Source: Triatoma infestans (Eukaryota > Arthropoda > Insecta > Hemiptera > Reduviidae). From it: a stretch of DNA of 64,000 nucleotides. Every line of letters starts with the position of its first letter. Within the stretch, counting starts at the first letter, position 1. The notes below the pieces were generated by a model. The model saw nothing but the letters and a program-made list of their open reading frames with translations, was not told the DNA's origin and did no database searches. The translations under genes were made by a program, and so were the position numbers. The stretch lies in the NCBI GenBank assembly GCA_011037195.1, contig JAAEAF010014491.1, positions 62,001 through 126,000 on the forward strand. Direction: 5' to 3'. This document shows, piece after piece, positions 1 through 12,217 of the stretch.

Positions 1-79
1 TGTAGAGGTCACTGGGGATGTTTTGCATCAGTTTCATTTTTTGTTTGTTTGTTTGCATCAGAACGAAATAAAACATAAC

Positions 80-610
80 TCTGGCGTGAAACATTCACAG
101 GCTTTCTGCTAATCTAATTAATACAATTCAATCAGGAATTATTTACAACTGCAACATTACAATGTTTAGTTCGCTGGCCATAAAAATGGTATTGGAGATT
201 TTACTTGTATATCTGAGCGGCCTTACTTGGAGCGCTCTATGTTGACACGAAGAAAGCTTGCGCAAATTTAACTAACTGACAAGACCTCCAACACCCACTC
301 TAAAAATCATATCAGAATTAAACAAACAAACATGTATCAAATTAAAGTGGTAGGTAGTTATGTGAATAGGTAGTAAACGAAGTTTAAACAAAACCTCGAA
401 GTTAATTCTCTGTCTGTCTATCTGTCTCCCACTCTCTCTCTCTCTCTCTCACTCTCTCTCTCTCTCACACACACACATACCCAGATCTTTCGCTAAAAAC
501 ATTTTTTTCGTATTCAGGGGCGCCCAAAACATGTATTTCCGGTAAGAACTCAATTTTAAAAATATGACGATCGCAATACTTCCTTCTACTAGGAGTGAAA
601 GAAGTAAAAA
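80..610 (-). repeat. DR1 dispersed repeat, variant with AGCGGCCTTA block
   Basis: The left end has the DR1 hairpin motif in a diverged form (GCGTGAAACATTCAC) and the right end has the typical GATCGCAATACTTCC plus AGGAGTGAAAGAAGTAAAA tail. The interior block around 217-240 (GAGCGGCCTTA...GCGCTC) is shared with the copies at 11304 and 29010, which defines a subfamily. A (CT)n(CA)n tract lies near the right end. No coding capacity. Boundaries are read by eye. Confidence 0.75.
430..476. repeat. (CT)n(CA)n microsatellite inside DR1
   Basis: CT dinucleotides run into CA dinucleotides. The tract sits between the DR1 segment 'cgaagtttaaa' and the segment beginning 'ttcgctaaaaac', the same relative place where other DR1 copies carry dinucleotide runs. 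Confidence 0.9.
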
Positions 611-612
611 GA

Positions 613-670
613 AATCTGGTCTGTGGAATACCCACACCACCACTCTCTTTTATTGCAAATCTACAAAATC
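613..670 (-). repeat. DR1 hairpin-end fragment, abutting the previous copy
   Basis: TCTGGTCTGTGG...CACACCAC followed by a CTCTCTTTTATTGC stretch matches the DR1 hairpin end in diverged form. It starts about three bases after the tail of the copy at 80-610, giving a head-to-tail junction. The rest of this copy is not recognisable. Confidence 0.5.
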
Positions 671-3325
671 TAAATAGTTCAGATTAAAAAAATATTCCTT
701 AAAAGTTTTAATTTTTAGTAAATATATAATTCTCTAAATTCTGGCCACACTAGGGGGGTCACCATACCACACGCTGACACACATATTCATTCACTTTCCC
801 AATAGCATCTAGGAAAGCATTAGAATTCACCATATTATGGGCATTTCCTTCACACGTTTACATCTAATTGGTGTCTTTAAATTAAATTCATTTAATCAAC
901 GTATACTACATCATAGTTATGAACAGGTCTTCCGCACACAGGATTCCATGCCCAAGTCCTCGAAACCAATTCATGGTAAAGCTCAAAAACTATAAGCAAT
1001 GATCAACTCCCACAGCCTCTTTCACAACTTCACAAATTGGAAATTGCTGCTCACTATTTCTTTCATATGGCGGTTCGAATTCAAAAGACATAAACTATGA
1101 TTAGCATCAATGCTTCAAGAAAGTAAAAAAAATCAGTTATTTGTATTCATTTGCAAGATTTCTACTTGTAAATAAACTGGTTTTACTAAAGAAAAGCAAA
1201 ATAACCATTTCGCCAATTTTTTTATGCCCTGGAAAAAAGCCCAATTATTCCTGAATAATCCCATCAACATAAGAATATATATTGCTTTTATTCGACTTTC
1301 AAAATAGCAAAATAGCTGGAAGGGGAAACCTAATTCTGCATCATTATGTAAGATAAGAGATTACGTAATACCCCCTTATTCGCTTCTTTATTGCTTGCCC
1401 ACTTCCAGGTTTACAGGTTTACATTTATATCTTTATCTATACAATAAAATTACATATTATTTTACTTTTAAAATTTGTTATAAAAAAAAACCTAATTATT
1501 ATATAATTAATTAAAATTCTAGATTTTTAGATTATATTACGCTACTTATTTTTGGAACCACAAAAACCTGATAGGAAACACCCATATAACTGTCATTTTA
1601 TTGCACTTCAATTCTACAACTAGTCGGCAATTTTCCAAATGACTAAGTTTCATTATTGAAAATTTACCTAATTAATACTGGCCTTAATAATCGACCTTGC
1701 AGTTGAAAAATAAATAAATAAATAAATACATTGAAATGGCATTTCTTAAACCGGTAACTTCCATTGTCAATGTTTGTTATGTCAATACTTCAACATTAAT
1801 GTCATCATTATCGGAAGCAATTTATCAATGTTTTTATGAAGTTTAGTCTGAGCTGATGTTGGATGTGTTCTACCTTCTCACTAAAATGGGTCGCATTAAC
1901 CGCCCTCTAAGCTCATTTTACACTAGGGCCGGCAGGAAATAAGGTGGTTCAAGTAGAAATTTTACGAGTCCACAATGTTCTACGGCATATCCAGGACAAT
2001 TCTGCGAAATCAGTGTCTTTAACGGACTGAATACGCAATAAAGTGGAAGTCTGATGGAGGCCTCGCATTGGCCAAAGGCAGGCTGGATGGACATTTATTA
2101 AGTAAACCCTCGCAAAAATATTAAGTAACTTGTTTAACCAGAGTCGTGGAGTTTTCAAGATTTACAATAGGTCTTACTGATCGCGTTCCGTCTATTTAGC
2201 ACTGGCCGTAGTTGATTTTGCTTGATTGAGAAAGATAAAACAGAGTCTTCTGCCATCCTAGCTACCTGAGGGCCTAGCTAGATCGAGATAATCCCAACTG
2301 GATGTTGAATCGCTCGCGTGGGAGACTAGCTGTTCAGGGGGCTCTACACTCTGCTAGGGGGAATCAGACCGAGAATGTCAGTTGACCGGGAAAATTCACA
2401 AGAGATTCTTTTGGATTGCGGTGATTGGGTTCCATTGGGAATAAGCACAGCATACTAACCTGACGCTAAAATAAACACCTCCTATTCTTTAGGTAAGATC
2501 AGCTTTATGTTGATGGAGAAATAACATAATTTTCACACCCGACTATTACTTAATTAATGTTAATGTTTGTTGGTTAAATTTGTAGAGTAAAGACTCACAA
2601 ATAACGTTCAGTCAGTTTTGCAATTATTTACTTTGTACAATAAACGAACTGTTGAGGACTTTTACTGAAGGCAAGAGAGAATAAAAGCGACAGAGTAGCG
2701 CTTTATACTTGCAGGCTTGTTGTGTAATGATTGATATTCCTGTGTGTAACAAATACTACTGCTTTTATATTAGAGCGCCTCTTTGTGTTTGCAAGGAGAT
2801 AGAAGTCAAGCTTCCTGCTGTCAGCAATGACGTACGTTGTGACATGTGGGCCGTGTACGAGATGTACCGCTCAAAATGAACTCTGCTAGTAAAATATCCA
2901 CTAAACATCGGCTTAATAAGCAGAAATAATATCAAAATCAAAATGGAAGCGAAAATAGGTCCACAGAAAGACTATACACTCTCTTATGCAGAAGATTTAG
3001 ATCGCATTTAATTGATTTCCACGAAAGCGAAGGAAAATTTCATGGTGACCTCGTCTAAATTTTTTTTATTGTCAATGTTTAATCGCAAGACGTCATAATA
3101 TGGACTTCCATACTTGCTACAACAGAGAAATAATCGAAGTAACAAAATAAAAAAAAGTTCAACACAATCAAATAAATCCCATTTAAAAAACTAAACACTA
3201 TTAAACTTGACAAAAGTTTATTTAACTGCCATTTAGTAGAATAAAAACAAACTATGTCACGCAAAGGGCACAGAATGCATTGCTGAAACTGACACAAGTG
3301 CTTTGATGAGATTCCGCACCATGGC
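671..3325. other. No recognised gene; AT-rich unassigned DNA
   Basis: Low-complexity AT-rich sequence with a short (AAAT)n run near 1707-1727. GC content rises around 1850-2450 and 2640-2880, where I see neither a long open frame nor a recognisable domain. Possibly decayed mobile DNA; nothing here can be named. Confidence 0.5.
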
Positions 3326-3354
3326 TATATATATGTATATATATATATATATAC
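3326..3354. repeat. (TA)n microsatellite
   Basis: An almost pure alternating AT run. It is not inside an identifiable DR1 copy. Confidence 0.85.
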
Positions 3355-3593
3355 AATAGTTATTGGCCATAGTTAATAAATCAAGCAAAATGTTGGTTGG
3401 CTGCGGAGCCAATGACAAAAACTTTTTTAACTATTTTCAATGTTTATTTTAATCTTTTGGTGCTGCGTTTTTATCGATTTGCTTTTAAATTTGTATTGGG
3501 AATATCTCGTTTATTATTCATCTTCTCTATAATGCTTCTGTTGCTTCTATAACTACAAATTTGTAATTTTTCTGTTTCTTTCTTTGTTTTTTC

Positions 3594-3628
3594 CTGAGGA
3601 AGGGAGCCAAAGGCATCCAAAACGTCGG
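3594..3628 (+). other. CTGANGA-stem-AAAC structured motif
   Basis: CTGAGGA is followed by an imperfect stem (GGGAGCC / GGCATCC around an AAA loop) and then AAAACGTCGG. The same layout occurs at 31533, 33735, 62057 and 62164 with different stem bases. It resembles the CUGANGA...GAAA core of hammerhead ribozymes, but I could not find the remaining stems and cleavage triplet. The surrounding 3440-3680 looks like part of an unnamed repeat. Confidence 0.4.
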
Positions 3629-3927
3629 TAGAATAAGCTTTAAAAGTTAAAAAAGTTGTTTTTTTGGCCCCAGGCAACCAACTATTGCTTGCTATATAAA
3701 TTTTAATTTGGGAAATTGATGAATGCGTTTCAAGAAAGAAGAAAATTGAAGTGAAATAGCTATTTCTTCAGAAAACTCGGCTTGGTTACCGATATTCCAG
3801 ATAAACATCATGATGACGAAACAAGCTATTTTTACTTATTAATTGTTACTCCATTGTAGTCCACCAGGCAACGGTCATATCAACCACTAACAAAATTTAA
3901 AAAGGTAGTTTAAAGTTAAGTCTAAAA

Positions 3928-4450
3928 TCACAGATTCCCCAGAATCCCTTAAAATCAATATTTCCTCAAAAATATTTGAATACATGCAGGTCCCAATTTA
4001 AGTTAAAAAGAAATCATTGGAACAGTTCTCGCTGTTGCTCAAGAACTCAGAATCGCTTTCAGTAAAGAAAAGCTTATGCTTTTCCCCAAATAAATTATAA
4101 ATAAATTTTTCCTGAAAATAATGTTCCAAATAAAAATGATAGGCCTGAATTTGTGTAGTTGGGAGGCGAAGTTTAAACAAAATCGTTAAGGCCATTTTGT
4201 TTTCTCAAAAAATCAGGAAAAGTGGAAACAAAAACCAAACATTCAGTCAAGTTGCACACACGGATTATCAAGTTTGATCTTCGTACGAATTTTCTTTTGA
4301 TAGAAAAGTTTTAGACAAAACCACAGGCGAAGAAGTATTTCTTTTGTATTTAAGAAATTTAATCATGTTTTTTCGGTGAACACTTAATTTCTACAATTTG
4401 ACAAGATCAATATTTCCGGTAGTGCTCTCATTTTCTCTAAAGAAAACATA
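3928..4450 (-). repeat. Degenerate DR1 copy
   Basis: Two decayed modules can be followed: the 'aatccc...aaaatcaat' and 'ttccaaataaaaatgatagg' blocks, then 'cgaagtttaaacaaaatcgtt' and a decayed 'caatttgacaagatcaat' tail near 4400. The hairpin end is missing or unrecognisable. Confidence 0.5.
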
Positions 4451-5315
4451 TATTTACCTGAACTTTTTGTGTAGTTTATTTCTGTATTAGCCGCATGAAG
4501 AAGATATAGATATGATGTTTAGAAAGTTTGTTCATATTATATAATAATCATTAATTAAGAATAGAACGGTATTACAATTTAATGTACGCGCTAGAAATTT
4601 AGTGTAAAAGGATAGTGAAGATATAGTGGGTTAGTTTTGTTAGTTGAAGAGACAGTCGGGAGAAGGTCTTCTGTTCATTATCGTAAAGGTAAGTACTCTC
4701 TCTCGATGGAGCTAGAGGGCGTAGTAGCTGAAAGTTAGTACAACGGAGGAAATGGTTGGAAACTTTAGAAGTTTAGGATGGCCAAGTGAAGATAGGCAGA
4801 GAGTATTGGAGCTGTTTGGGAATAGAAATAGGACGGGATGCCTTAAGTAGAGTAATGTATTAATTAGATGTTGGTTACTCCAAAACTGGCATACTAGAAT
4901 ATCTAGGAAGGGGGGATGTTCATGGGATAACGCCTATACAATATCTTCTTCTTCTCCATCATACTCCTAAGAGAATAAGTAGATATAAGGACATATCTGC
5001 TAGATAAAGTTGTGGGCCTCTTAATAACACATAATGTAAGCAGGCACACCAACTTGGCTGAAAGCAATTTCTAAATCTAGTAATTTGAATGGCTGTATCA
5101 TTACTGGACTTAACGTAAATAAACTTTAATGTGATTAACTTGGAACAGCGAGCAATACGGAAAAGAATATAATGAAAATCCGGGGACAAACTTTAAAAAT
5201 CAAGGAAAAAGAGCAAAGAACAGACAAAACTGCAATTATATAAATATTTACATATAAAATTGATAATATTATTTAAATTCGACATTTCCGCAACACTTTG
5301 AGAAAAGAAGTGTTA
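4451..5315. other. No recognised feature
   Basis: AT-rich DNA with a purine-rich patch around 4600-4860. There is no supported coding region, RNA gene or repeat. Confidence 0.5.
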
Positions 5316-5425
5316 GGAAATCACGAAAAACTGGAGAGAAAACAATAATGTCGTGGTTTTGATCGAAAATCTTGTATGCCAGATGCGATGGTGAAGTCTA
5401 AACGGAATTTCAAATTCCACCTTAC
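5316..5425 (-). repeat. DR1 module fragment
   Basis: 'aatcacgaaaaactg' followed by 'aatcttgtatgccagatg' and an 'aaacggaat' block matches the DR1 interior seen at 11940-12000 and 21030-21090. It abuts an oppositely oriented full copy that starts near 5430. Confidence 0.55.
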
Positions 5426-5429
5426 TAAG

Positions 5430-6413
5430 ACTTTTTAGTTTCTGTTCTTACTCCTAGGAAGAGGAAGTACTGTAATCGTGTCAAATTTTCGATATCGAGT
5501 TTTCACTGGAAATATCTTTTTTGAGGTCCCCTGAGTCGAAAAAAGTGGTTTTTAGGAAATGGTCTGTGTGTGTGTGTGTGTACAGCATAGCTCAAAAACG
5601 AAAAATCGTAGAAAGTTCAAATGTGATATTCCGTTTAGGTATCACCATGGAATCTGACAGTACGTTATCTGTCAAAATTTCAAAACCGGAAGTACCACTT
5701 TACTAGTTTTTTATTACTTTTTTGCGATTTTCTCAAAAACGGCTCTGACGATTTTCTTCAAACTTGTTCATCAACTACACATACAAGAGCTACAAGTTTT
5801 ATTTGAAACATTTCTCCGGTAAAATTCATTTAAGGGCACTTCTGGGGGAGGGGTGGGGTTAGTTTTCATCTAAAGTGCTATTTCAGTTTAGACAATTCTG
5901 TCATCTAAATAATGTTAATTAGAATTGAATAAGTTGTTGAAATTCCGAGTTTGAAAAAATCGGATAACCGGAAGTGCGTTTACTTTACCACTTTACTAAA
6001 TGTTTTTTTCACTTTTTCGCGATTTTCTCAAAAATGGCTCCGATGATTTTCTTGAAACATCTTATATAAACTACGCATACAAAGATCTACAACTTTTACT
6101 CAAAACATTTCTCTAGGAACATTCATTTAAGGGCACTTTTAGTGAAGGAGTGGGGTTATGTTTTTCTTTAAAATGCTATCATAGTTGATTATACAATTTG
6201 ATCCAAACAACATTAATTAGAAATAAATAGATGACCAAAATCCAAGTTTCAAGAAAATTAGTAAACCGAAAGTGCGCTTTTACTGAAAAGGTTTTTTCAG
6301 TTTTCGACGAATTTCATTAAATTTGGTACACTAACTATGACATTTGTCAATTATAATTTTGAGAACTGGAGTAAGAGAAAGTTGCGTGAGTGTTTCACAC
6401 CAGATTTTTTCTC
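5430..6413 (+). repeat. Full-length DR1 copy
   Basis: Starts with a decayed CTTACTCCTAGGAAGAGGAAG end, runs through 'cgtgtcaaattttcgatat', a (TG)n tract at 5565-5581 and three modules carrying CCGGAAGT, and ends with exact AGTAAGAGAAAGT (6370-6382) plus hairpin GCGTGA-GTGTT-TCACAC and a T-run. This is the clearest copy in this orientation, about 980 bp. Non-coding. Confidence 0.8.
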
Positions 6414-7849
6414 CTTCCAATCAGAAACCGTTCCGTTATTCAAGAGATTTCCGGTGCGATGACATATCTAACCTGTTTAGTTCTAGGTTAGAAAACGGTT
6501 TCATTTGACATAATAAGCGAGGAGCATTGTGAAATTCACTTCCTTAAATAGTGTTACTTCAATACGGATCAATCAAAAATTTAATTCTGTCGAAAATATT
6601 GGTTACTCATTGAGCATATTGAGAAACTCTGAATAAAAAAAAAAATATGTAAAATGACAGGGATCGAACTTTATGGTATAAAATATTAAAAAGAGATTCA
6701 TTTTTTATATATACATTACTCTAGTCTATCTTGAAATGGATACTGAGAACTTGGAATCGACTTTGCAATAAAAATGTATCAACATAATATTCAGACAGAA
6801 TACCCTCTAAATATTTGACAGATATCTCACATATATAGTCCCAAATATATTGACAATATATTCCATAAATTTAGAACTGAAACTATTCTTATTTTCCAAA
6901 CTATTTTTACAAGAATTCTGACTTTCACGATTTTCTCTAGTTCACACGCAGAAAAGTGTCAACATTGTAATGCGACATTTTGAAGAAATGAATTTTGTAA
7001 AAAGTATTGTTGCCACAAAGATAAACTGAAATTGTCAAAATTATCTCCGTTCCCGAGTTAGAGTTACAACAAATTTTTTGCGATAAAGCATTCAGAAATG
7101 ATATCCGTATATTTAACTCGACTATGCTTTTGCTACATTCCAAGCAGACATAATATTAGAGAGACGGCTTCCGGTTCTAAAAGAACAGGAGCAGGTATAC
7201 CATTTGCTCAACATGTCTTTGTGGCTCAGTTACGACTAATAAATGTTATTGTGGTCAGATTTACGTGTATGAACCTGATGCTACTTCGAGATATAGAACA
7301 AACTTCGTATTATGTAGTAACTTATACCGATACATTGGTGAAATAAAGAACATTTTAGCAAAAGCTTGATCTTGCTATAAAAAATACCGAGTATTGAGAG
7401 AGGTAGTACATGAAAATCAACAGGAATATTTATTATATTTTACAAGAGGGCCTGGCAACAGAGTGCATAATAAATCCGAAATATCTAAATGTGCAGCTAT
7501 AATTGTTTCAAAGGAAGGAGGCTGTAAAATGTAAAATATTGTAATCAGAGAGGCGACAATTCCCTATAGTTCTAGCTTTGATATAACTATTAATAAGTCT
7601 TAAGGGCAGAGTTTCGATCTATTGTGGACCCTTATTCAGCCACGGATAAATTATATGTTACATTGTCGACGAATCGGCTTCCTAAGTTCGGTACTGGCGA
7701 ATAGCGGTGTAAGGAACTAATTTTGACTTCAGTTTTCGTTGTTTTTTTTTTGTTCTTACATTTTCTTTTTGACAAGCCTCCACGCAGGGGATGGGGGTCG
7801 AAGGTGCCAGGATGGCATGCCACCTAGTATATTATATATGTACATATAC
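6414..7849. other. No recognised gene
   Basis: AT-rich. The open frames around 6937-7346 are short, lack recognisable motifs and overlap on both strands, so I treat them as chance. Nothing else is supported. Confidence 0.5.
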
Positions 7850-8062
7850 ATAGTATATATCATTAAGGAAAATCGTTGAAGCCAATTTCGAAAAAATAAA
7901 AAAAAATGGAAAAAATCAGCAAAGTCGCGGAACCATGTCAAATCGCTTGGTAGTACTTAAGCGCAAAGTTAAGTTTAAGCATACTGCTGCTAAGTTATCT
8001 TACACAGGAAATCTCAAAACATATATTTCCGTTGAAAACTAATTTTGAAAATTTTTGCGCGA
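7850..8062 (-). repeat. DR1 tail fragment
   Basis: Contains 'ggaaaatcgttgaagcca' and then 'aaacatatatttccgttg' and 'gcgcgattttt', the DR1 module and tail order. The hairpin end is absent. Confidence 0.5.
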
Positions 8063-8474
8063 TTTTTCAAATTTTTTTTTAGCTGAATCATTCTTGCATT
8101 TGTCAAAATATTTCTTCCTTGCTTTCCTCTTTAAAAGTGACGTTTTTTTTACCTCCTTTGTATTTTTCTTTTATTCACCGAAAACTATAATTTTTTTAAA
8201 AAAAATGAAGGTAGTTTCCATAGCTCGCATTATATAGTTTACGTGACTAAAACTACAATGTAACTATAAAAAAAACTGAAGAAACTGGTCTTTTGTTTAA
8301 ATTAATATTTAAGAAATGATTATGATTTGTTTAACTGAATTTCACATACCTAATATTTTTATTTGAACCTAAAACATAGGAATGTGAGAGAAAATATTGT
8401 CTATTGAGTTTATACAAGAAAAATCGGATGATTGGTGAAAAAGTCGGACACAAAAATAAATAATATTTTCAAAT
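8063..8474. other. No recognised feature
   Basis: Very T-rich and A-rich sequence. No motif, repeat end or coding region could be supported. Confidence 0.45.
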
Positions 8475-8757
8475 ATGGAAGAGTGCCCTGGCCGGCCACT
8501 GATTCACCAGACCGCAGCACATTTGCATGTAGATTGTTGTAGGGGATTTTCGCACTGCGACCTTAAAGATCTATTGTGCCCCAAGGAGCCTTCTCAGTAC
8601 ACTGCCGGCCACCAAGGAATGTTCTCTAGCTAGAGACAACACTGCGCATCATCTAGAGGCTCCTAGGAAGAGAAAATTCAAGGGCAGCATGCTGGATTCG
8701 AACCTGGGACCTCCGCGTTGCTATTCCAGCGTGCTACCACTGAGCTAATCCCTTCCT
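8475..8757 (-). mobile_element. SINE1, tRNA-derived SINE
   Basis: The minus strand starts with a tRNA-like head: a box A region (TAGCTCAGTGGTAGCACGC) and a box B region (GGTTCGAATCC), then a body with CTTCCTAGGAGCC and GGCCGGCAGTG. The body matches the plus-strand copy at 26051. The tRNA-like head could drive Pol III transcription, and mobilisation would need a LINE partner. I see no clear target-site duplication, so the ends are approximate. It is longer at the 3' side than the 26051 copy. Confidence 0.8.
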
Positions 8758-9359
8758 TCTCCTTGGTTAACGCCAATTATCTAGGGACGTGGACGGGAAC
8801 CCCAGTTTGTGTACTGTGTTTGCCCTTGTCTGTCACGTGTAGAGTGTATGTAATTTAAGTGTATTGTGTACTGTTCTGATGATATGCATGGAGTACTGAG
8901 CTGCGGTAACCCGTGGGGTCGCTACTCCTCAAGTAACTGCATGCAACAGATACCCCTTGTGGGCTATCGCAGCACATAAGTTCTCCAACAGTTGTCAGTG
9001 ATAAGTTTATAGCGACGAAATTTAGGCGAACCTTTGTCATGTTTACCAACATGATTTATCCTTGTAATTAATTAACTAATAATACATAAAATAATCTTTC
9101 TTTAGTAATAATTTACATAAAGAAATCTATGAAAAGAGAAAAACTATCAGTTATTAAATATTTTAAAATTTAAAAACCAATTTTCTATTTTCTTTTTCTG
9201 TTCGATCATATCTACAGCGTTGTCCATCCTTCAAATTATTAATTAATTTAATATACATCGTTTCCTTGTATTTTGACAGGCATAATTCAAATACGAAAAA
9301 TGTATGAAGTTCGATAAATTTGATATAAAATTTTGATACAGGGATAATCCTTACTGTAA
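8758..9359. other. GC-richer unassigned stretch next to SINE1
   Basis: 8758-9052 has near-balanced base composition and many stops in every frame. It directly abuts the tRNA head of SINE1 and may be part of another unnamed repeat. The remainder is AT-rich with no feature. Confidence 0.35.
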
Positions 9360-9750
9360 GTTTTTTTTTTACTTTTTCTCAATACCGCAAGAGAAATTAT
9401 TGAGGTCGCGTCAAATTTTCGAAAGTGACTTTTCACCGGAAATACATGTTTTGTGCTTTAATTATTATTATATTATCAAAATATTTAAAAAATCTATTAA
9501 AAAAAAGGTTCAAACTTGGAATTCTGTTTTGAACACCATGATAGTACTAGAATATTTACGTAACCGGACATACTACTTTATGGAATCGATTTTTTAATTT
9601 TTGACGATTTTCGGAAAATAGCTGCAATGATTTTCTTTCAATTCTGTTTACACGCTAGACACCAGGTATGTGTTTTTAGGAAAATTAAATTTAGATTTCT
9701 CTGGGATGGGGTGGGGGTATAAAGCTTTTTTTTTAGGGTACCACTTCAGA
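9360..9750 (+). repeat. DR1 5' portion
   Basis: Begins with a T-run and a decayed ACTTTCTCTTACT region, then 'gtcgcgtcaaattttcg' and 'tcaccggaaatacatg', and continues into one module ('aaatagctgcaatgatttt', 'tgggatggggtggggg'). It is truncated before the hairpin end. Confidence 0.65.
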
Positions 9751-11303
9751 ATATTCTACGCACCAATACAATGTTATTAAAGGTTGAATATGTTGCCATA
9801 TAAAGTGCCATATAGTATTTGCTCAAATATTATTAATTATACTTATTAATTAATGGATCGTGAGATTTCCCGTTTGAACAACGCCACACTACATCAGCAC
9901 GGTCCTCTATAAAAGAAGCTTTGCGACCCTGGCTGAACCGACACGTTTCATATAAATGATGGAATTGCACTTACCAAAAAAGAAGTTGTTATTCTCTAGG
10001 CCAAGAGCAGGAGTTCCGATTGATTGGATGTTGATTGCTGGACGAAACTTTCAAGTCAATTTGTGGTATTGGTAATTTAAACGAGTTTAAGTTTCATGCG
10101 ATTTCTCGACCAATTTGCTAATACCATACTTTCTTGCTCAGGGGGACTTCAAAATATGTACTACCAGTGAAAACTTAATTTCGATAATTTTTCACCATCA
10201 CCATATTTTGCTTTAAAGCAGTAACAAAAAGAAAAGTATTACAGCGTATTCATGAACAAAATTTCGTAAAATTTTTCATTTAGAAAAATTTGATGACAGT
10301 TTTTTTACATAAAATACTTATCTTTTTATAACAACCACGATAAAAAAGTGAAAAACAAAAAATAAAGCAAAAAGAAGTTAAATATTATTATATATATGCA
10401 TCATAAAGGCGGTAAAGTGTACTAGACACAAAGTTGGTAGTAAAATAAACCGATAAAATATATAAGTTGTCCATAATATATATTTTAGAGAGAGAGATAG
10501 GTGGGGTAGGGATGAAAGATAGGTTTAAGGGTGCATTTTAAAGGGGAGAAAAGGAAAAAGAAGACTCTAGCTTTTCCCCATGGTTGGACTAGAAAAGGAA
10601 GAAAACCACTAGTTGTAAAATATTACGCGATATAATATATTTTCTTTAGAGGCCGGTCTGAGAGAAAGCTGACGTCATAAGTCAGAGTAAAGGGTTAACG
10701 GCTTTTGGGCGGATGGACGTTGGGTGGAAAGAGTGGATGTAGGATACCAGTAATAAACCACATGACCTTCTCAATATCTTACCTCCACTTTGTAAGACTC
10801 TCGAGAAAGAGCAAACAGAATACATTTCTTACTTTAGAAGGAAAATAAGAGAAAGTGAAAATATATAAAAATGGAACTAAAATAAGTCTTTAAGTGCTCA
10901 TAACTTAGTCCATACCAGTGAATTCTGTTTAAATATTAGTAGTTGATTACTAAAATAAAAGTTAAGCTTTTATTATTGCTTGGTAATAAAAAAAAAACGC
11001 TATAATCTTTCTCATTAATTGTTCAATTAAAAAGTTTCCGTCCGAGATGATGAATAAAAATGGAGGTAATTATTTAAACCAATAATTACTTGGCGATGTC
11101 TAGTCAAGTATTCAGGCTTGGAATTCCCTAGACAATACAACTTTTAGTGATTCTCAACCGGAAGCCATATAACTCCCAGGAGGCTCCACAATATTCTGAG
11201 GGAGCTACAAGGTGAAAATCCACACACGAGACTAGGAGGTACCTAGAGGAATGAAAAGTGTCGGGTGTCATGTAATATTTGCAGTGATTCACATCAGGAA
11301 AAC
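9751..11303. other. No recognised gene; contains a small DR1 scrap
   Basis: 10130-10197 ('cagggggacttcaaaatatg', 'gtgaaaacttaatttcga') is a minus-oriented DR1 tail scrap. The rest, including the purine-rich 10490-10620 patch, shows no supported gene or element. Confidence 0.5.
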
Positions 11304-11357
11304 TTAAAAAAAATCTGGTGTGAAACACTTACACGAGTTTCTTTTTTTCTTTAATTG

Positions 11358-11408
11358 CAACGTTGCCATGTTTGCAACGTTACCATGTTTGCAACGTTGC
11401 CATGTTTG
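11358..11408. repeat. 17-bp tandem repeat, three copies
   Basis: The unit GCAACGTTGCCATGTTT occurs three times, with one A/G difference in the middle copy. It is a local expansion inside the DR1 variant; the copies at 80 and 29010 have only one related unit (acattacaatgttta). Confidence 0.85.
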
Positions 11409-12049
11409 CAACTGGCTATAAAATGGTCGTGGGGATTTTACTTGTATTCCTGAGCGGCCTTATATGAAACGCTCTACGTCAAAACTAACAAAGCTAGTGA
11501 AACTTTAAATCTAAACTAAGTGACAGCCCCCCCCCCCCGAATACCTCTCATAAAATAATTTTTTTCATGAAAATGTTTCAAATAAAGTGACACGTGATCT
11601 ATGCAGCAAGCTCCAAATTTAGAGGAAATCGTTAAAACCGTTTTCGTGAAAATCAGGGAAATCTCATAAACTTACTTCTGTAAAATCACACAAAATCACA
11701 ACAAAAGTTATCCTTTTTATTTCAAATTTGAAATTCTATCAATGCTTCTGAGTGTTGATATTTACTTGGCGATAAAACCATATATTATACTGAAGTGGCA
11801 CTTTAGAAGAAAGCGCACAAAACTACCATTCCCCCCCCGGACCCCCAAAAATAAATTTTTCCAGGAAAATTTTTGAAATAAAAGTGACAGGAATTATGTG
11901 GAAAACTGGTAGAAAGAAATTCAGTAAAGTCGCACTTCCGGTTGTTGGATTTTTCCAAAATCTTCGTGCCAAATGTGTGTAGTAACTAAACGGAATGCCA
12001 AGTTTGGGCTTCCTGCGACTTTTTGTTTTTAGGTTATTCTGTTAAAACA

Positions 12050-12074
12050 GACACACACACACACACACACACAT
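12050..12074. repeat. (AC)n microsatellite inside DR1
   Basis: Pure AC run at the fixed DR1 position, shortly after the 'gactttttg' block and before 'ttcgaaaaaaaatttt'. Confidence 0.9.
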
Positions 12075-12217
12075 AAAAGACCATTCGAAAAAAAATTTTT
12101 TTTTGTATTGAGGGGGCCTCCACACAGGTATATCCAGTGGAAACTCAATTTCGAAAATCTGGCATGATCGCAATACTTCGTCTTACTGGGAGCAAGAGGA
12201 AGTAATAAAATGCAGGA

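Larger units (their letters stand above)
11304..12217 (-). repeat. Full-length DR1 copy, AGCGGCCTTA variant
   Basis: Left end TCTGGTGTGAAACACTTACACGA; right end GATCGCAATACTTCGTCTTACTGGGAGCAAGAGGAAG. The interior carries the variant block with 'gagcggccttatatgaaacg', two modules with CACTTCCGG, and an (AC)n tract at 12050-12074. A C-run lies at 11526-11538. Non-coding. Confidence 0.85.
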